In this document: one piece after another, positions 18,136 through 26,141 of the stretch
How positions within the stretch are numbered: position 1 is the first letter of the stretch
Layout of the letters: every line of letters starts with the position of its first letter
Translations under genes and position numbers: made by a program
From: a virus
Direction: 5' to 3' (one strand)
Virus record (IMG/VR): IMGVR_UViG_3300015371_000016
Location: 1-64,000 of that record
DNA: 64,000 nucleotides
Notes under the pieces: model-generated
What the model was told of the DNA's origin: nothing
Seen by the model: only the letters and a program-made list of their open reading frames with translations
Databases searched by the model: none

Positions 18136-18149
18136 ACACTAATCCCTTC

Positions 18150-19493
18150 CTAAGCGAGCGCCCCGGTGAGCAACACGACAGTCTCCGATGGCACCGAAAT
18201 TGAGTTGATGTCTGCTTGCGTGCCGCTCTGCGGCGTGGGCGTGGTGCCGCCCTGCTTGCCGATCTCCCACCGAGCCACTTGCCCGGTAGGCTTCTTTCCG
18301 CCCCAGTCGGGAACGACCGTCCGTGCGTTCGACGTATCGTAATTGATCAGCACCATCGCGAAGCGCGATGACTCCGGCTGTGTAGTCCATACCACCAATC
18401 TCGGCAGCGTGGTCGAGCATGCGACCTCTGGGCCGGAGAATTCCCGTCCAAGCTTGCCGAGGATGTAGCCTGAGCAGGAAACCCGGGTCAGGTCGTTATT
18501 AAGCTGGCTATTACCGATCGCACCTTCGGTTTGATAGCGCACGATGTTCTGCATCGCGCACGCATCCACGCCGGTCGTGCTGCGCCACAGCCCGAACAGG
18601 TAGCAGAGCACATATATGCCGCCTGAATACTGCCCGGCTTGATTGACCGTTGTGAGCGCGCCGTTAACCGTCGCCTCGCCCATATTGTAATCGAATGTGC
18701 CTAGCGGGATATGCGCGAGCGTCGAGCCTGAAAGCGCGCTACGCTGCACGAGCGCGTCTGGATTCTGCACGCCCTTCGGCCCGTAGGCGTTGGCGAGATC
18801 GGTGACGTTACCCTGACCGTTGCCCGTGCAGTCATACGAGACCCAGTCCACTCCACCGCAACGCGAGCCGACGCTATTGGCGAAGGTGGCATCGGCGAAC
18901 TGCCCAGGGTCCCATTGCGCCGGCCCCCACACACGGTAGATCGGATTCACCGCATGCAGCGCGTCAGCGACGGCGGTGAAGTATTCGATCACTGTGCTCT
19001 GTGGCCAGCCGGACTCGCGGTCCCATAGCGTGCCGACGTGGAAGTCGAGGATGTTGCTGTGACCGTTCTGGTTCAGCCATCGCGCAAAATTTGCAGCCTG
19101 ACCAGCACGTGTTCCTGCGCCGCCCGTGGGCTTGTGGCAAACACCCATCACCACGCGCACATCTGGTTGGCAGAAGGATTTATAGTTCCCGAGCAGCGCG
19201 TTGATCGTGCCCATGTCGCCGGCTGCATACTTCCAGTCCAATTGCCAATCAGCATTGAACGCGAGGAGCGCCGGCTTCAGGTAAGTGTTGGCGGTATTGC
19301 GGAACGTCTGATTGCTGAAGAACTCGCCGCCATAGGTCGAGCAGCTAAATCCGAATAGAGACTTATTGACCGTCTTGCCGGTGGGTAGTGCGAAGTTTAT
19401 CGTCGTATTGCTCTGCGACGGTTTAGGATCGGCGGCCAGTTCTCCGCTAAGCGTCTGCCCGTTGCTTAGAGTGACGGAGAAAATATTTGGCAT
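18150..19493 (-). CDS. GH39-like TIM-barrel virion protein
   Basis: 447 residues. The N-terminal motif (FSVTLSNGQTLSGEL) probably anchors it like its neighbour. The rest is a TIM-barrel glycosidase-like domain (LFGFSCSTYGGEFF, DFHVGTLWDRESGWP, YRVWGPAQWDP, GTFDYNMGEA) paralogous to residues 708-1130 of the 2808-6584 product. Candidate acidic residues exist but I cannot name the acid/base and nucleophile. Role inferred as binding or degradation of a surface polysaccharide. Confidence 0.7.
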   Translation of the reverse strand: MPNIFSVTLSNGQTLSGELAADPKPSQSNTTINFALPTGKTVNKSLFGFSCSTYGGEFFSNQTFRNTANTYLKPALLAFNADWQLDWKYAAGDMGTINALLGNYKSFCQPDVRVVMGVCHKPTGGAGTRAGQAANFARWLNQNGHSNILDFHVGTLWDRESGWPQSTVIEYFTAVADALHAVNPIYRVWGPAQWDPGQFADATFANSVGSRCGGVDWVSYDCTGNGQGNVTDLANAYGPKGVQNPDALVQRSALSGSTLAHIPLGTFDYNMGEATVNGALTTVNQAGQYSGGIYVLCYLFGLWRSTTGVDACAMQNIVRYQTEGAIGNSQLNNDLTRVSCSGYILGKLGREFSGPEVACSTTLPRLVVWTTQPESSRFAMVLINYDTSNARTVVPDWGGKKPTGQVARWEIGKQGGTTPTPQSGTQADINSISVPSETVVLLTGALA

Positions 19494-19515
19494 ATCTGAT
19501 CCTTGAGAGGAACAT

Positions 19516-19809
19516 ATGAGCGAGGCCGCACCGCCGACCGTCAGGCAGGTCTACTTCCATTTGAATGCAAAGCATGAGAAGGCGGTCGAGAGCCGACTTA
19601 AAGAAAGATGGCCGGATGTCCAAATTGGATGGACTTATAGTTTGCCCATCTACTTCCTCGTGACGTTCGAAGAGCAGATAGAGCCGTTTGCTCTCCGCGA
19701 CTTCATTGCTGAAATTGCACCAGAAGTTAATTCAGAGATGGGAGCCGTTATCCGTATCGGGAATGGGTTCGTTCAACTTGCCCCTAATCCGGCCACGAGA
19801 CGGCATTAG
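19516..19809 (+). CDS. Plus-strand moron-like gene inside the late operon
   Basis: 97 residues (MSEAAPPTVRQVYFHLNAKH..., VTFEEQIEPFALRDFIAEIA). It is oriented against all neighbours. A good GAGAGG site precedes ATG, and the stop overlaps the sheath stop by four bases. The 22-base gap to the divergent 18150-19493 gene holds ribosome sites for both directions, so its promoter must lie inside that gene or upstream. Function unknown; typical of morons expressed independently of late transcription. Confidence 0.65.
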   Translation: MSEAAPPTVRQVYFHLNAKHEKAVESRLKERWPDVQIGWTYSLPIYFLVTFEEQIEPFALRDFIAEIAPEVNSEMGAVIRIGNGFVQLAPNPATRRH

Positions 19810-21188
19810 AACGTGAGGAAGTCGCTCACGATCAGCGCTAGTCCGATCTGGGTAAAGCCGCGCTGCGGAATGTAGACGATCGTCAGGCCTCGATAGATAC
19901 CATCCTTGAAGTCCGAAGGATTGGCGCTGGCGTAATCCACGAACGGCACGGCATTTACCACAGCCTGCGCGGTGAACTGGTTTTCGTCCAGCGCTTGCAC
20001 GAAGTCGTTGGTGTTCAACTGTGTGGAGGTCACAGTGCCGACCGCCAGATTATAGGAGACCTCGTTGCTCATAAGCTGCGTCAGCCGCGCTTGCAGCCGG
20101 TTGATACCGTGCTGATCGTAGGACAGCGGATTCACCCGGTTATTCGATCCGTTGATCACTTCGTTCGCCAGAACCATGTGACCGTTGATCTGTGTGTAAT
20201 CGACCGAATACCAGTAGGAGAAGTCCCGGCCGTCCTCATTGGTGCCGTACACGATCATTGTGTTGCTGAGACCACCCTCGGCTCCAGTGGATACCCAGTT
20301 GCAATGCCCGTCTTTGAGTGCCTGCAATAGAGCGCCGTTGCCGATCGTCGGATATGCCGTCACTCCGAACAGGTACTTAAAGTTCAGAGGCGCCATCCGA
20401 TTGATCGGCCCAGGTCGATACGAGAGCGACTGATAGAACGCGGCGGCTAAGGAGAACTCCGCAGCCGGACGGGACGGCGCCTCGACCATCGAGATGACGC
20501 ACTTCATAGTGTCAGTGTAGCTCGTGTAATTGCTGGTCGTGGTCGTGACCCAGAAATACGTGAGCGAAGTCGGCGCTTCATAGGACGCGAGAAGAGTGAG
20601 GAAACTTGCGACCGCATCCCATGAGCGAGGCACAAGGAAGGAATATACTGTGGCCGGATTGCTGAGCAGCCACGATGTCAGCGTGGTCACACCATCGGCC
20701 GCACCGCCTGGGCCAAGCTCCAACACATAGACGCTTTGCATTGTGCCTTGAGCAAAATACGTCGTGGCCATCGATAGCACTTCGGCTACCGAGACCATCG
20801 TATAGGTGCCCGGCACCGTCTCAGTTCCCGGATTTACGGCGACCTGATAGGTGAATGTGCTTGCGCCCGTCACTGTCGCGGTGAATGTACCGTTGTAGCC
20901 GCTGGGCGCTGCTCCGGCGATCGTAACATGCACCGTGGATGCGTTAGTAAGACCGTGCGGCGCTGCCGTGGTTGCGGTCACCGTGCCCGTCGCCCACGTT
21001 AATGTCGAGATCGCTTTAGAAAGCGATCCCGGCTGTATGGCCGCTAGGTCGGCGACGCCAGTGAGCAGCGTCAGCGTGCCCGTCGCAGTATTGGTGCCGC
21101 CCTGCGAGATGAACGCACCGGTCTGTTGGAGCAGCGACGGAGTCGGCGCCTGTACCAGGCTTACAGAGACCTCGACAATTTGAACCAT
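19806..21188 (-). CDS. Tail sheath protein (DUF3383-like) with an inserted FCCH-like domain
   Basis: 460 residues. The sheath pattern is PTPSLLQQTGAFISQGGTNT at the start, FVQALDENQFTAQAVVNAVP and YRGLTIVYIPQRGFTQIG at the end. Residues about 58-128 are an inserted beta module (APHGLTNASTVHVTIAG, GYNGTFTATVTGASTFTYQV) related to those in the J-like and decoration proteins. The sheath surrounds the tube and contracts during injection; the insert would project outward. Confidence 0.85.
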   Translation of the reverse strand: MVQIVEVSVSLVQAPTPSLLQQTGAFISQGGTNTATGTLTLLTGVADLAAIQPGSLSKAISTLTWATGTVTATTAAPHGLTNASTVHVTIAGAAPSGYNGTFTATVTGASTFTYQVAVNPGTETVPGTYTMVSVAEVLSMATTYFAQGTMQSVYVLELGPGGAADGVTTLTSWLLSNPATVYSFLVPRSWDAVASFLTLLASYEAPTSLTYFWVTTTTSNYTSYTDTMKCVISMVEAPSRPAAEFSLAAAFYQSLSYRPGPINRMAPLNFKYLFGVTAYPTIGNGALLQALKDGHCNWVSTGAEGGLSNTMIVYGTNEDGRDFSYWYSVDYTQINGHMVLANEVINGSNNRVNPLSYDQHGINRLQARLTQLMSNEVSYNLAVGTVTSTQLNTNDFVQALDENQFTAQAVVNAVPFVDYASANPSDFKDGIYRGLTIVYIPQRGFTQIGLALIVSDFLTF

Positions 21189-21213
21189 GGAAGCAGCTCC
21201 GTCGCGTGAGGGA

Positions 21214-21519
21214 CTACGCCAGCGAAACCGCGAGCGTCATGCCGGCACCAGGGAATACCGTGACGCCGGTGGCAAACGGGCATTCGATCGTGTAGACGCC
21301 GACAGTGGCGGGAATGGTGAAGACCAGTTTTGCTGCCGCCGTGTTCGCTACTGCGGCGCAATCATAGAGTCCACCGGCTGCGGTGCTAGCAGCATTAACG
21401 AACACGCGCGATACTTTGGCTGGCGTCGTCTTCAGTGCGGTTCCGGCTGTGGCGGTGATGTTCGCGACGTAACCGGTCGCGTGCATAACCTCGCGGATGA
21501 GCTGTGCTCCCTGCGGCAT
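21214..21519 (-). CDS. Small structural protein, paralogue of 243-533
   Basis: 101 residues (MPQGAQLIREVMHATGYVAN..., TIPATVGVYTIECPFATGV..., ending LAVSLA). The shared C-terminal half links it to the gene at 243-533. It sits upstream of the sheath gene. Probably a small accessory virion protein. Confidence 0.65.
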   Translation of the reverse strand: MPQGAQLIREVMHATGYVANITATAGTALKTTPAKVSRVFVNAASTAAGGLYDCAAVANTAAAKLVFTIPATVGVYTIECPFATGVTVFPGAGMTLAVSLA

Positions 21520-21539
21520 GGGTCGAACTCCTGTTAGAT

Positions 21540-22541
21540 TTACGAGATGGCGGCGCTAAACCCTGCCACCGCTGCGAAGCGCCCTGCGGTGCGCATAGAA
21601 CCTTCCGGCATAATCTGGACTGTCGCTTCGAGGATTAACTGCCTCGCGATGTCGTTGATCCTGGTCTGGACATAGGACACATCCAATTCGATCGTCTTAC
21701 GCTGAGCGATCACCATGCCTTCTGACCACGGCATCTTTTCGTCACGGATCGTCGGCATGCTCATAAGACCGAAGGCATTATAATCGTCCGAGTATTGCAG
21801 GATCAGGTCGAGCAGATCGGCTGCAATCTCATTATTGCAGCCGTAGAGCGTGATCCGCACATGCTCGCGCGTGAGCTGGTAGTGGCTGTACTTCTGCGAA
21901 AGCCACGGGATGTCCTGCAACGCCTCGGCCGGTTCGATGTGCACCGCACCATAGGGCGGCTCCTGATTGTCCGGCACCAAGTAGGACGGATAGAGCGTGA
22001 TCTGTGGATTGCGGTTCTTCGGCCAAGTAACCCAGACCGGCAGGTAACTCACCAGCTTGAGCCACGCCGGCAGGCTGCCTGAGACGATCACCTTCGACGG
22101 ATCGAGCTGCGAGCTATCGTCCACAAGCTGCGTCGCCATCGATGGATTGATGCCATCGCCCTGGTAGTGCCACACGCCGGCTTGCGGATAGAACCAGCCA
22201 TAGCGGCCGAACGCATAGCGCTGATCACCAATTTCGCCGATCACCAGAGTCTGGCTGTCCTGCGCGTTCAGGTCTTGAACCTGCTCCTGTGTGGTGAAGA
22301 TCACCGTGTTGCGCGCGCGGGTCTCACTCTCCTCTTGCACCCGCGTTGCGGCATAGTGGATCGACCCTGGCTGTTCAAAGCCTCCGGTGCGTATCCAGAA
22401 CACGTAGCCGTCTAAGGGAAGAACGATCTTTTGGTAGATCGTGAAGCAGACCGTCGTTGCCTGCGAGATATCGGCTATGCCAGCAGCAAGCGCGTCATGC
22501 AATGGTCCGCCGGCTGCCGACAATTCCTCAAGTGTCGGCAT
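21540..22541 (-). CDS. Neck/tail-completion-type protein, unknown
   Basis: 333 residues in the connector-to-sheath interval, where tail terminator and neck proteins are encoded. The central part (PAWLKLVSYLPVWVTWPKNR, YGAVHIEPAEALQDIPWLSQ) has no motif I recognise. The C-terminal AGRFAAVAGFSAAIS resembles the short repeat in the 6585-7571 product. Function inferred from position only. Confidence 0.6.
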   Translation of the reverse strand: MPTLEELSAAGGPLHDALAAGIADISQATTVCFTIYQKIVLPLDGYVFWIRTGGFEQPGSIHYAATRVQEESETRARNTVIFTTQEQVQDLNAQDSQTLVIGEIGDQRYAFGRYGWFYPQAGVWHYQGDGINPSMATQLVDDSSQLDPSKVIVSGSLPAWLKLVSYLPVWVTWPKNRNPQITLYPSYLVPDNQEPPYGAVHIEPAEALQDIPWLSQKYSHYQLTREHVRITLYGCNNEIAADLLDLILQYSDDYNAFGLMSMPTIRDEKMPWSEGMVIAQRKTIELDVSYVQTRINDIARQLILEATVQIMPEGSMRTAGRFAAVAGFSAAIS

Positions 22542-22761
22542 CTAGCTCGCTCACGATCGGCCACATGGTTGCCTCGCCGTAGAGGTCTGGCTTGCGCCGG
22601 ATGTAAACCTTGCTCTGGTAGAGGATTAGATCGTATGCGATCCCGTCGTCCGGGATATGCACAGTCGTGGCGATCTGTCCTGAGCGGATTAGTCGGATGG
22701 TCCGCGTTCGCCTTCTAGGCTGAGGCTTTCGTGGCGCCTCGAATGCAGCCATTCCAGACAT
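22528..22761 (-). CDS. Small head-tail region protein
   Basis: 77 residues with a basic N-terminus (PRKPQPRRRTRTIRLIR) and a beta-like rest (YDLILYQSKVYIRRKPDLYG). It overlaps both neighbours and is probably a neck component. No family recognised. Confidence 0.55.
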   Translation of the reverse strand: MSGMAAFEAPRKPQPRRRTRTIRLIRSGQIATTVHIPDDGIAYDLILYQSKVYIRRKPDLYGEATMWPIVSELDADT

Positions 22762-22859
22762 TGCAAGGTTCCACCCCTCTCACGGCGTATGTGGTCAAGC
22801 ATCACCCACACCACTGCGCCAAAGAAAATCAGGATCATCGCTTGGATCAGTAGAAACAC
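22689..22859 (-). CDS. Small single-pass membrane protein
   Basis: 56 residues from a GTG directly after the stop of 22861-23328 (TGACGTG). It begins MFLLIQAMILIFFGAVVWVM, one clear membrane helix, then a charged tail. The 73-base overlap with the next gene is long, but the hydrophobic pattern is unlikely by chance. Function unknown. Confidence 0.5.
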   Translation of the reverse strand: MFLLIQAMILIFFGAVVWVMLDHIRRERGGTLQCLEWLHSRRHESLSLEGERGPSD

Positions 22860-22860
22860 G

Positions 22861-23328
22861 TCAGTCCACCCAGGCACGGAAGCTGCTCGAAAGCAGCCCG
22901 GTGTCGAAGAAGCTGGCCCGAGGCTGGCCGGGCTGCACGTTGCTCTGGCGCCCGCCACGACGCCGATATGGGCGCTTCCACGAGTGCCGCACGCCGTCCA
23001 GCGCAGCTTGTGTCGGCACGCCGGGTATCCGTCCGTCATAGAGCTGCTTGTCGATCGCGTCGCGGAAGGCTTCCTCGATCTTGCCGGTCGCCGAGGCGAA
23101 CGCGTTGGCGCGCAGCCGATCGATATCCGCTCGCGGTCGCATGACCATCGTCTCGACCGTGCCCATCAGGGCATTGGTCACTTCGTCCTGAATTTGCTGG
23201 CCGTGCATATCGGCGAACACACTGAATAGGCCGTATTTGCCCTCCAGTATGTCGCCGATCTCGCCGGTCGTCTTGGCGCCAGCTTGACCGTAGTGCTGGT
23301 CCAGGACGCCCAGATGCAACGTGAGCAC
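22861..23328 (-). CDS. Head-tail joining region protein
   Basis: 155 residues from GTG (MLTLHLGVLDQHYGQAGAK...). The helical middle (IDRLRANAFASATGKIEEAF) and C-terminal RASFFDTGLLSSSFRAWVD fit small neck proteins of the HK97 gp10/head-closure type by position and length, but no motif is decisive. Confidence 0.55.
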   Translation of the reverse strand: MLTLHLGVLDQHYGQAGAKTTGEIGDILEGKYGLFSVFADMHGQQIQDEVTNALMGTVETMVMRPRADIDRLRANAFASATGKIEEAFRDAIDKQLYDGRIPGVPTQAALDGVRHSWKRPYRRRGGRQSNVQPGQPRASFFDTGLLSSSFRAWVD

Positions 23329-23333
23329 GGGAT

Positions 23334-23495
23334 TCAGTCCTCCGGAGCCGTCTCGTCGCTGCTAGGCGCCGGTTGCTGCTCGGCAGCATTGGGCGTGAAG
23401 GACTCCGTCGCGACGCTGCCTCGCGGAAAGGCGTGCGTCTTTCGATAGTGGACGACTTCCGGCGACATGCCCTCGTAAGGAGACTGAGCGACCAT
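23334..23495 (-). CDS. Small hydrophilic protein
   Basis: 53 residues (MVAQSPYEGMSPEVVHYRKT...), ending in an acidic/Pro tail. The start overlaps the upstream stop (TGATG). Retained because it fills the gap exactly between two coupled genes. Unknown function. Confidence 0.5.
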   Translation of the reverse strand: MVAQSPYEGMSPEVVHYRKTHAFPRGSVATESFTPNAAEQQPAPSSDETAPED

Positions 23496-24040
23496 CAGGC
23501 TGCCGGCGGCTCTGCTGGCGGTTCGGCCGGCGGCTGGGATGGCGTGTTCGCTGCCACGGCGTCGGCCATGGCATGGGTATCTGCGTCGATGGTGGTGGCT
23601 AGGGCATCGAGAGCAGCAAGCTGTTCGGGCGTCGCGCCCCGAGCCATCGCCTCCTGCACTGCGGTCCTGATCAGCTCAGGCACTCCCGCAATAAAGGCGA
23701 CAACCGCGTCCTTTTCGTTGGTCAGCGCTTCGACCTTGGACTTCAGGTTTTCGTAGGCCGCAGAAACCGTCTCAGACATGGTTATGATCTCCTGTTGTAT
23801 GTTGTCGAACCGTTGATCCACATACTCAAAGTAAGGCTTGAGCGCAGCGAGGATCGCCGCTGCGTTCTCCTCTGCCGTCGGTGGCGTTACTCCGATCCGG
23901 CGAATTAACTGGTGCAGTGTCTTATGCACTTCTTCCTGCGCTGCATAGAGTTGCCGCGCAATGTGATCTAACAGACCGATCACATCAGCGATCGTTGTTA
24001 CCCTTGATCTAGGCTGTGGTTCCCATGGCGCCTGCGCCAT
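23495..24040 (-). CDS. Coiled-coil protein of the head-tail region, possible dual start
   Basis: 181 residues with an Ala/Pro C-terminal tail (PPAEPPAEPPAA). The start overlaps the stop of 24040-24528 (TAATG). An internal ATG (MSETVSAAYENLKSKVEALT) follows a strong CAGGAG site, so a shorter helical product may also be made. Helical, charged and without catalytic residues. Possibly a scaffold or minor tail component. Confidence 0.6.
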   Translation of the reverse strand: MAQAPWEPQPRSRVTTIADVIGLLDHIARQLYAAQEEVHKTLHQLIRRIGVTPPTAEENAAAILAALKPYFEYVDQRFDNIQQEIITMSETVSAAYENLKSKVEALTNEKDAVVAFIAGVPELIRTAVQEAMARGATPEQLAALDALATTIDADTHAMADAVAANTPSQPPAEPPAEPPAA

Positions 24041-24528
24041 TAGAATGCCCTCCGCCCGGTGGTCAGACCCCAGATGTTGCCGCCGTAGTTCTGTGCGTAA
24101 TCGAGATACGCCCGACCATACGGCGTCTTCATCATCTGCAAATCAGTCAGCGTCATGCTCTTGGCTGCCGCGATGATCTCCAGCGTTTGCGACGTTCCCT
24201 GGTCCGACGATGATACCACAAGCCCAGCGGAGAAAGAGTGAAGTCCTAGTGACGACCGCAAGTCGCGGAAGAAGCACTGTCCTGCCGCGTCATTCGCTAG
24301 ATTAAGCAGTCGGTCGGCGCCGTAATTATAGACCGCCATGGTATATACCGAGCGTCCACAATCAGCCCAGATCAGCGCGTCGTTGACGGTGGCTCTCGCC
24401 ATGTCGAACGTCGCTTGCACCCAGAGCGAATCGTCCGGCAGATACTCTGGGCCTATACCCACGCCTTCGCGCAGGAAGGCAAGATAGCCTTCGATCGTCG
24501 GCCCGTTGGTTATCTGCGTGAAGCTCAT
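24040..24528 (-). CDS. Head completion/connector protein (DUF4054-like)
   Basis: 162 residues; DDSLWVQATFDMARATVNDA followed by YTMAVYNYGADRLLNLANDA and DLQMMKTPYGRAYLDYAQNY. Helical layout and position after the capsid gene fit the DUF4054/gp15-like connector adaptor. It should bind the portal and help close the head. Confidence 0.65.
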   Translation of the reverse strand: MSFTQITNGPTIEGYLAFLREGVGIGPEYLPDDSLWVQATFDMARATVNDALIWADCGRSVYTMAVYNYGADRLLNLANDAAGQCFFRDLRSSLGLHSFSAGLVVSSSDQGTSQTLEIIAAAKSMTLTDLQMMKTPYGRAYLDYAQNYGGNIWGLTTGRRAF

Positions 24529-25058
24529 CCCGTCCTGCTGCGCAGCTCTCTCGGCACTAGGCGATCGATCTTGATGCCCTCACCGAATTTCGGGTTGTCG
24601 CTGTCCTCAAGCGTCTCGACGGAGACCGAGCGAAGCTCAGCGGAACCGCGTATGGCTCCGTTGTGCTGCGCTTCCATTAGGTTCTGTTCCACAGCCAAGC
24701 TGAAGGCCGCCGCACCCTCTTGGCGCTGCTGCAAGGCTAGATCGAACAGAGCACCTTGATTGTGGTCCACGCCATAGTGCAGCTTGTCGAGAGGCACGGG
24801 CTCGTCGAACGAATAGACCAGTCGGGCGAAGCCCTTGAATCTGATCAGATCGCTAGCCTCGACGATACCGTATTGACGGTGCTGCTCTACTATGCGGTCC
24901 AGAACGATAAGCGGCGCTTCGCCATAGATTTGCTGCTGCGCGCCGCCCGCGATGATCTGCGTCCGCTCTGGACCAAAGGAAAAATCTTCTTCGGCAGGCA
25001 CCCGATACTTGAACTGATGTTCCTGCCGAGAAAGATTCGCGACGTAAAGCTTAGCTAT
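24525..25058 (-). CDS. Capsid-proximal structural protein, apparent ATA start
   Basis: 177 residues if translation starts at ATA (25058-25056), five bases after a perfect AGGAGG. The first GTG (25001) would cut off AKLYVANLSRQEHQFKYR. That segment matches the MAKLYVAN-type beginning of a known family of small head proteins. The TAG of the capsid gene is part of the Shine-Dalgarno. Contains YGEAPLIVLDRIVEQHRQYG, typical of that family. Role in the capsid or neck inferred from position. Confidence 0.7.
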   Translation of the reverse strand: MAKLYVANLSRQEHQFKYRVPAEEDFSFGPERTQIIAGGAQQQIYGEAPLIVLDRIVEQHRQYGIVEASDLIRFKGFARLVYSFDEPVPLDKLHYGVDHNQGALFDLALQQRQEGAAAFSLAVEQNLMEAQHNGAIRGSAELRSVSVETLEDSDNPKFGEGIKIDRLVPRELRSRTG

Positions 25059-25069
25059 GGCTGCCTCCT
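25056..25069 (-). promoter_or_regulatory. AGGAGG ribosome-binding site that selects an ATA start
   Basis: Minus strand AGGAGG, spacer CAGCC, then ATA GCT AAG. The geometry is the same as at the ATT start of the tube gene. No ATG, GTG or TTG occurs between the capsid stop and the GTG at 25001 in this frame. Confidence 0.65.
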
Positions 25070-26090
25070 ATTGATACTGCATCGAGATCACGGTCAGCGC
25101 CTCGGGACGGATCAGCCAGCCCGGCGTCGCGCGCCACTCTGACAGCACGTCGATCGCTCCGCCGGCGAGCGGTGTCGGAATCTCTCTCGGAGCCGCCATG
25201 TCGAGATACTGCAACGAGCAAGCGTCCAGCCCCGGAGAGAGCTGAGCAAACTCATTGGTATTGAACGGACGACCGACAGGCTTCTGCACCTCGGGCATGA
25301 TCAGCAGAATCGCGTCGGTGCCGCCGGCACCCTTGCCGATCAGCGTGTCGTCATAGGCCCAGGCGATCTGGTCGCCGTTGTCGGTCTCGACGATATCGAT
25401 CACGCCCTTGGTGGTCGCGGAGCCTGCACCAGGACGCTGGAACGCCGTGAGCTGCACGATGTTTTGCGTCGCCATGCCACCCAAGATGCGTGCCGGACCT
25501 AGCACCACGAAGCGGTTCGGCATACCGAACTGCATCGTCCGTGCCTTCAGCGCGGCGATCTGCGTCAGGAAGAAAATGGCGAGCTGGCCATTGTCGTAAG
25601 TGACGAAGGTGGTGTTGCCGCCACCATCAGCCGGCAGCGATACGGTAGTGGCACCCGGAGCATTAAGCAGGCCCTCGTTGTTGCCCGGATTCATGCCGTA
25701 GAGCAGCATGTTCCGTAGCAACTGGAAGTGCCCCTGTCGCATACCGAGGCGCTGCACCTCGACGATCGAGGCACCCCACTCGGCGGTGGCCGCAGTGTCG
25801 TGATGATCATATTCAGCGCGCACCCTGTTAAGGTATGTCGGCACTGAGATGGTGTTCATCGCCACGTTGACGTTCGGGAGCTGATTATAGGCGCTCTGTC
25901 CCGACGCCACTCTCGTGCGAATGTCGAACCTCTTAATGTAGACATAAAGGTCCTCGTTGCCGATGCGCACTCGCGGATCACCGCCCGCGAGCGTTTCGAA
26001 TGCACCGGATGCTTGATTGTATGGGAGCAGGATATCCGGCTCGATAAAGCTGGGATGCACCTGCGTCCAAGAGGGCGAGATAGTTGCCAT
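25068..26090 (-). CDS. Major capsid protein (DUF2184-like)
   Basis: 340 residues. Segments such as TRVASGQSAYNQLPNVNVAM, EYDHHDTAATAEWGASIVEV and FNTNEFAQLSPGLDACSLQY fit the DUF2184 major capsid family (HK97 fold). It lies between decoration and connector genes, in the standard head order. Probably the most abundant virion protein. Confidence 0.85.
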   Translation of the reverse strand: MATISPSWTQVHPSFIEPDILLPYNQASGAFETLAGGDPRVRIGNEDLYVYIKRFDIRTRVASGQSAYNQLPNVNVAMNTISVPTYLNRVRAEYDHHDTAATAEWGASIVEVQRLGMRQGHFQLLRNMLLYGMNPGNNEGLLNAPGATTVSLPADGGGNTTFVTYDNGQLAIFFLTQIAALKARTMQFGMPNRFVVLGPARILGGMATQNIVQLTAFQRPGAGSATTKGVIDIVETDNGDQIAWAYDDTLIGKGAGGTDAILLIMPEVQKPVGRPFNTNEFAQLSPGLDACSLQYLDMAAPREIPTPLAGGAIDVLSEWRATPGWLIRPEALTVISMQYQ

Positions 26091-26141
26091 CGGACTTTAC
26101 CTTCTAACTATGTGAGAGGCGCATCACCCGCGCCCGGGTTT

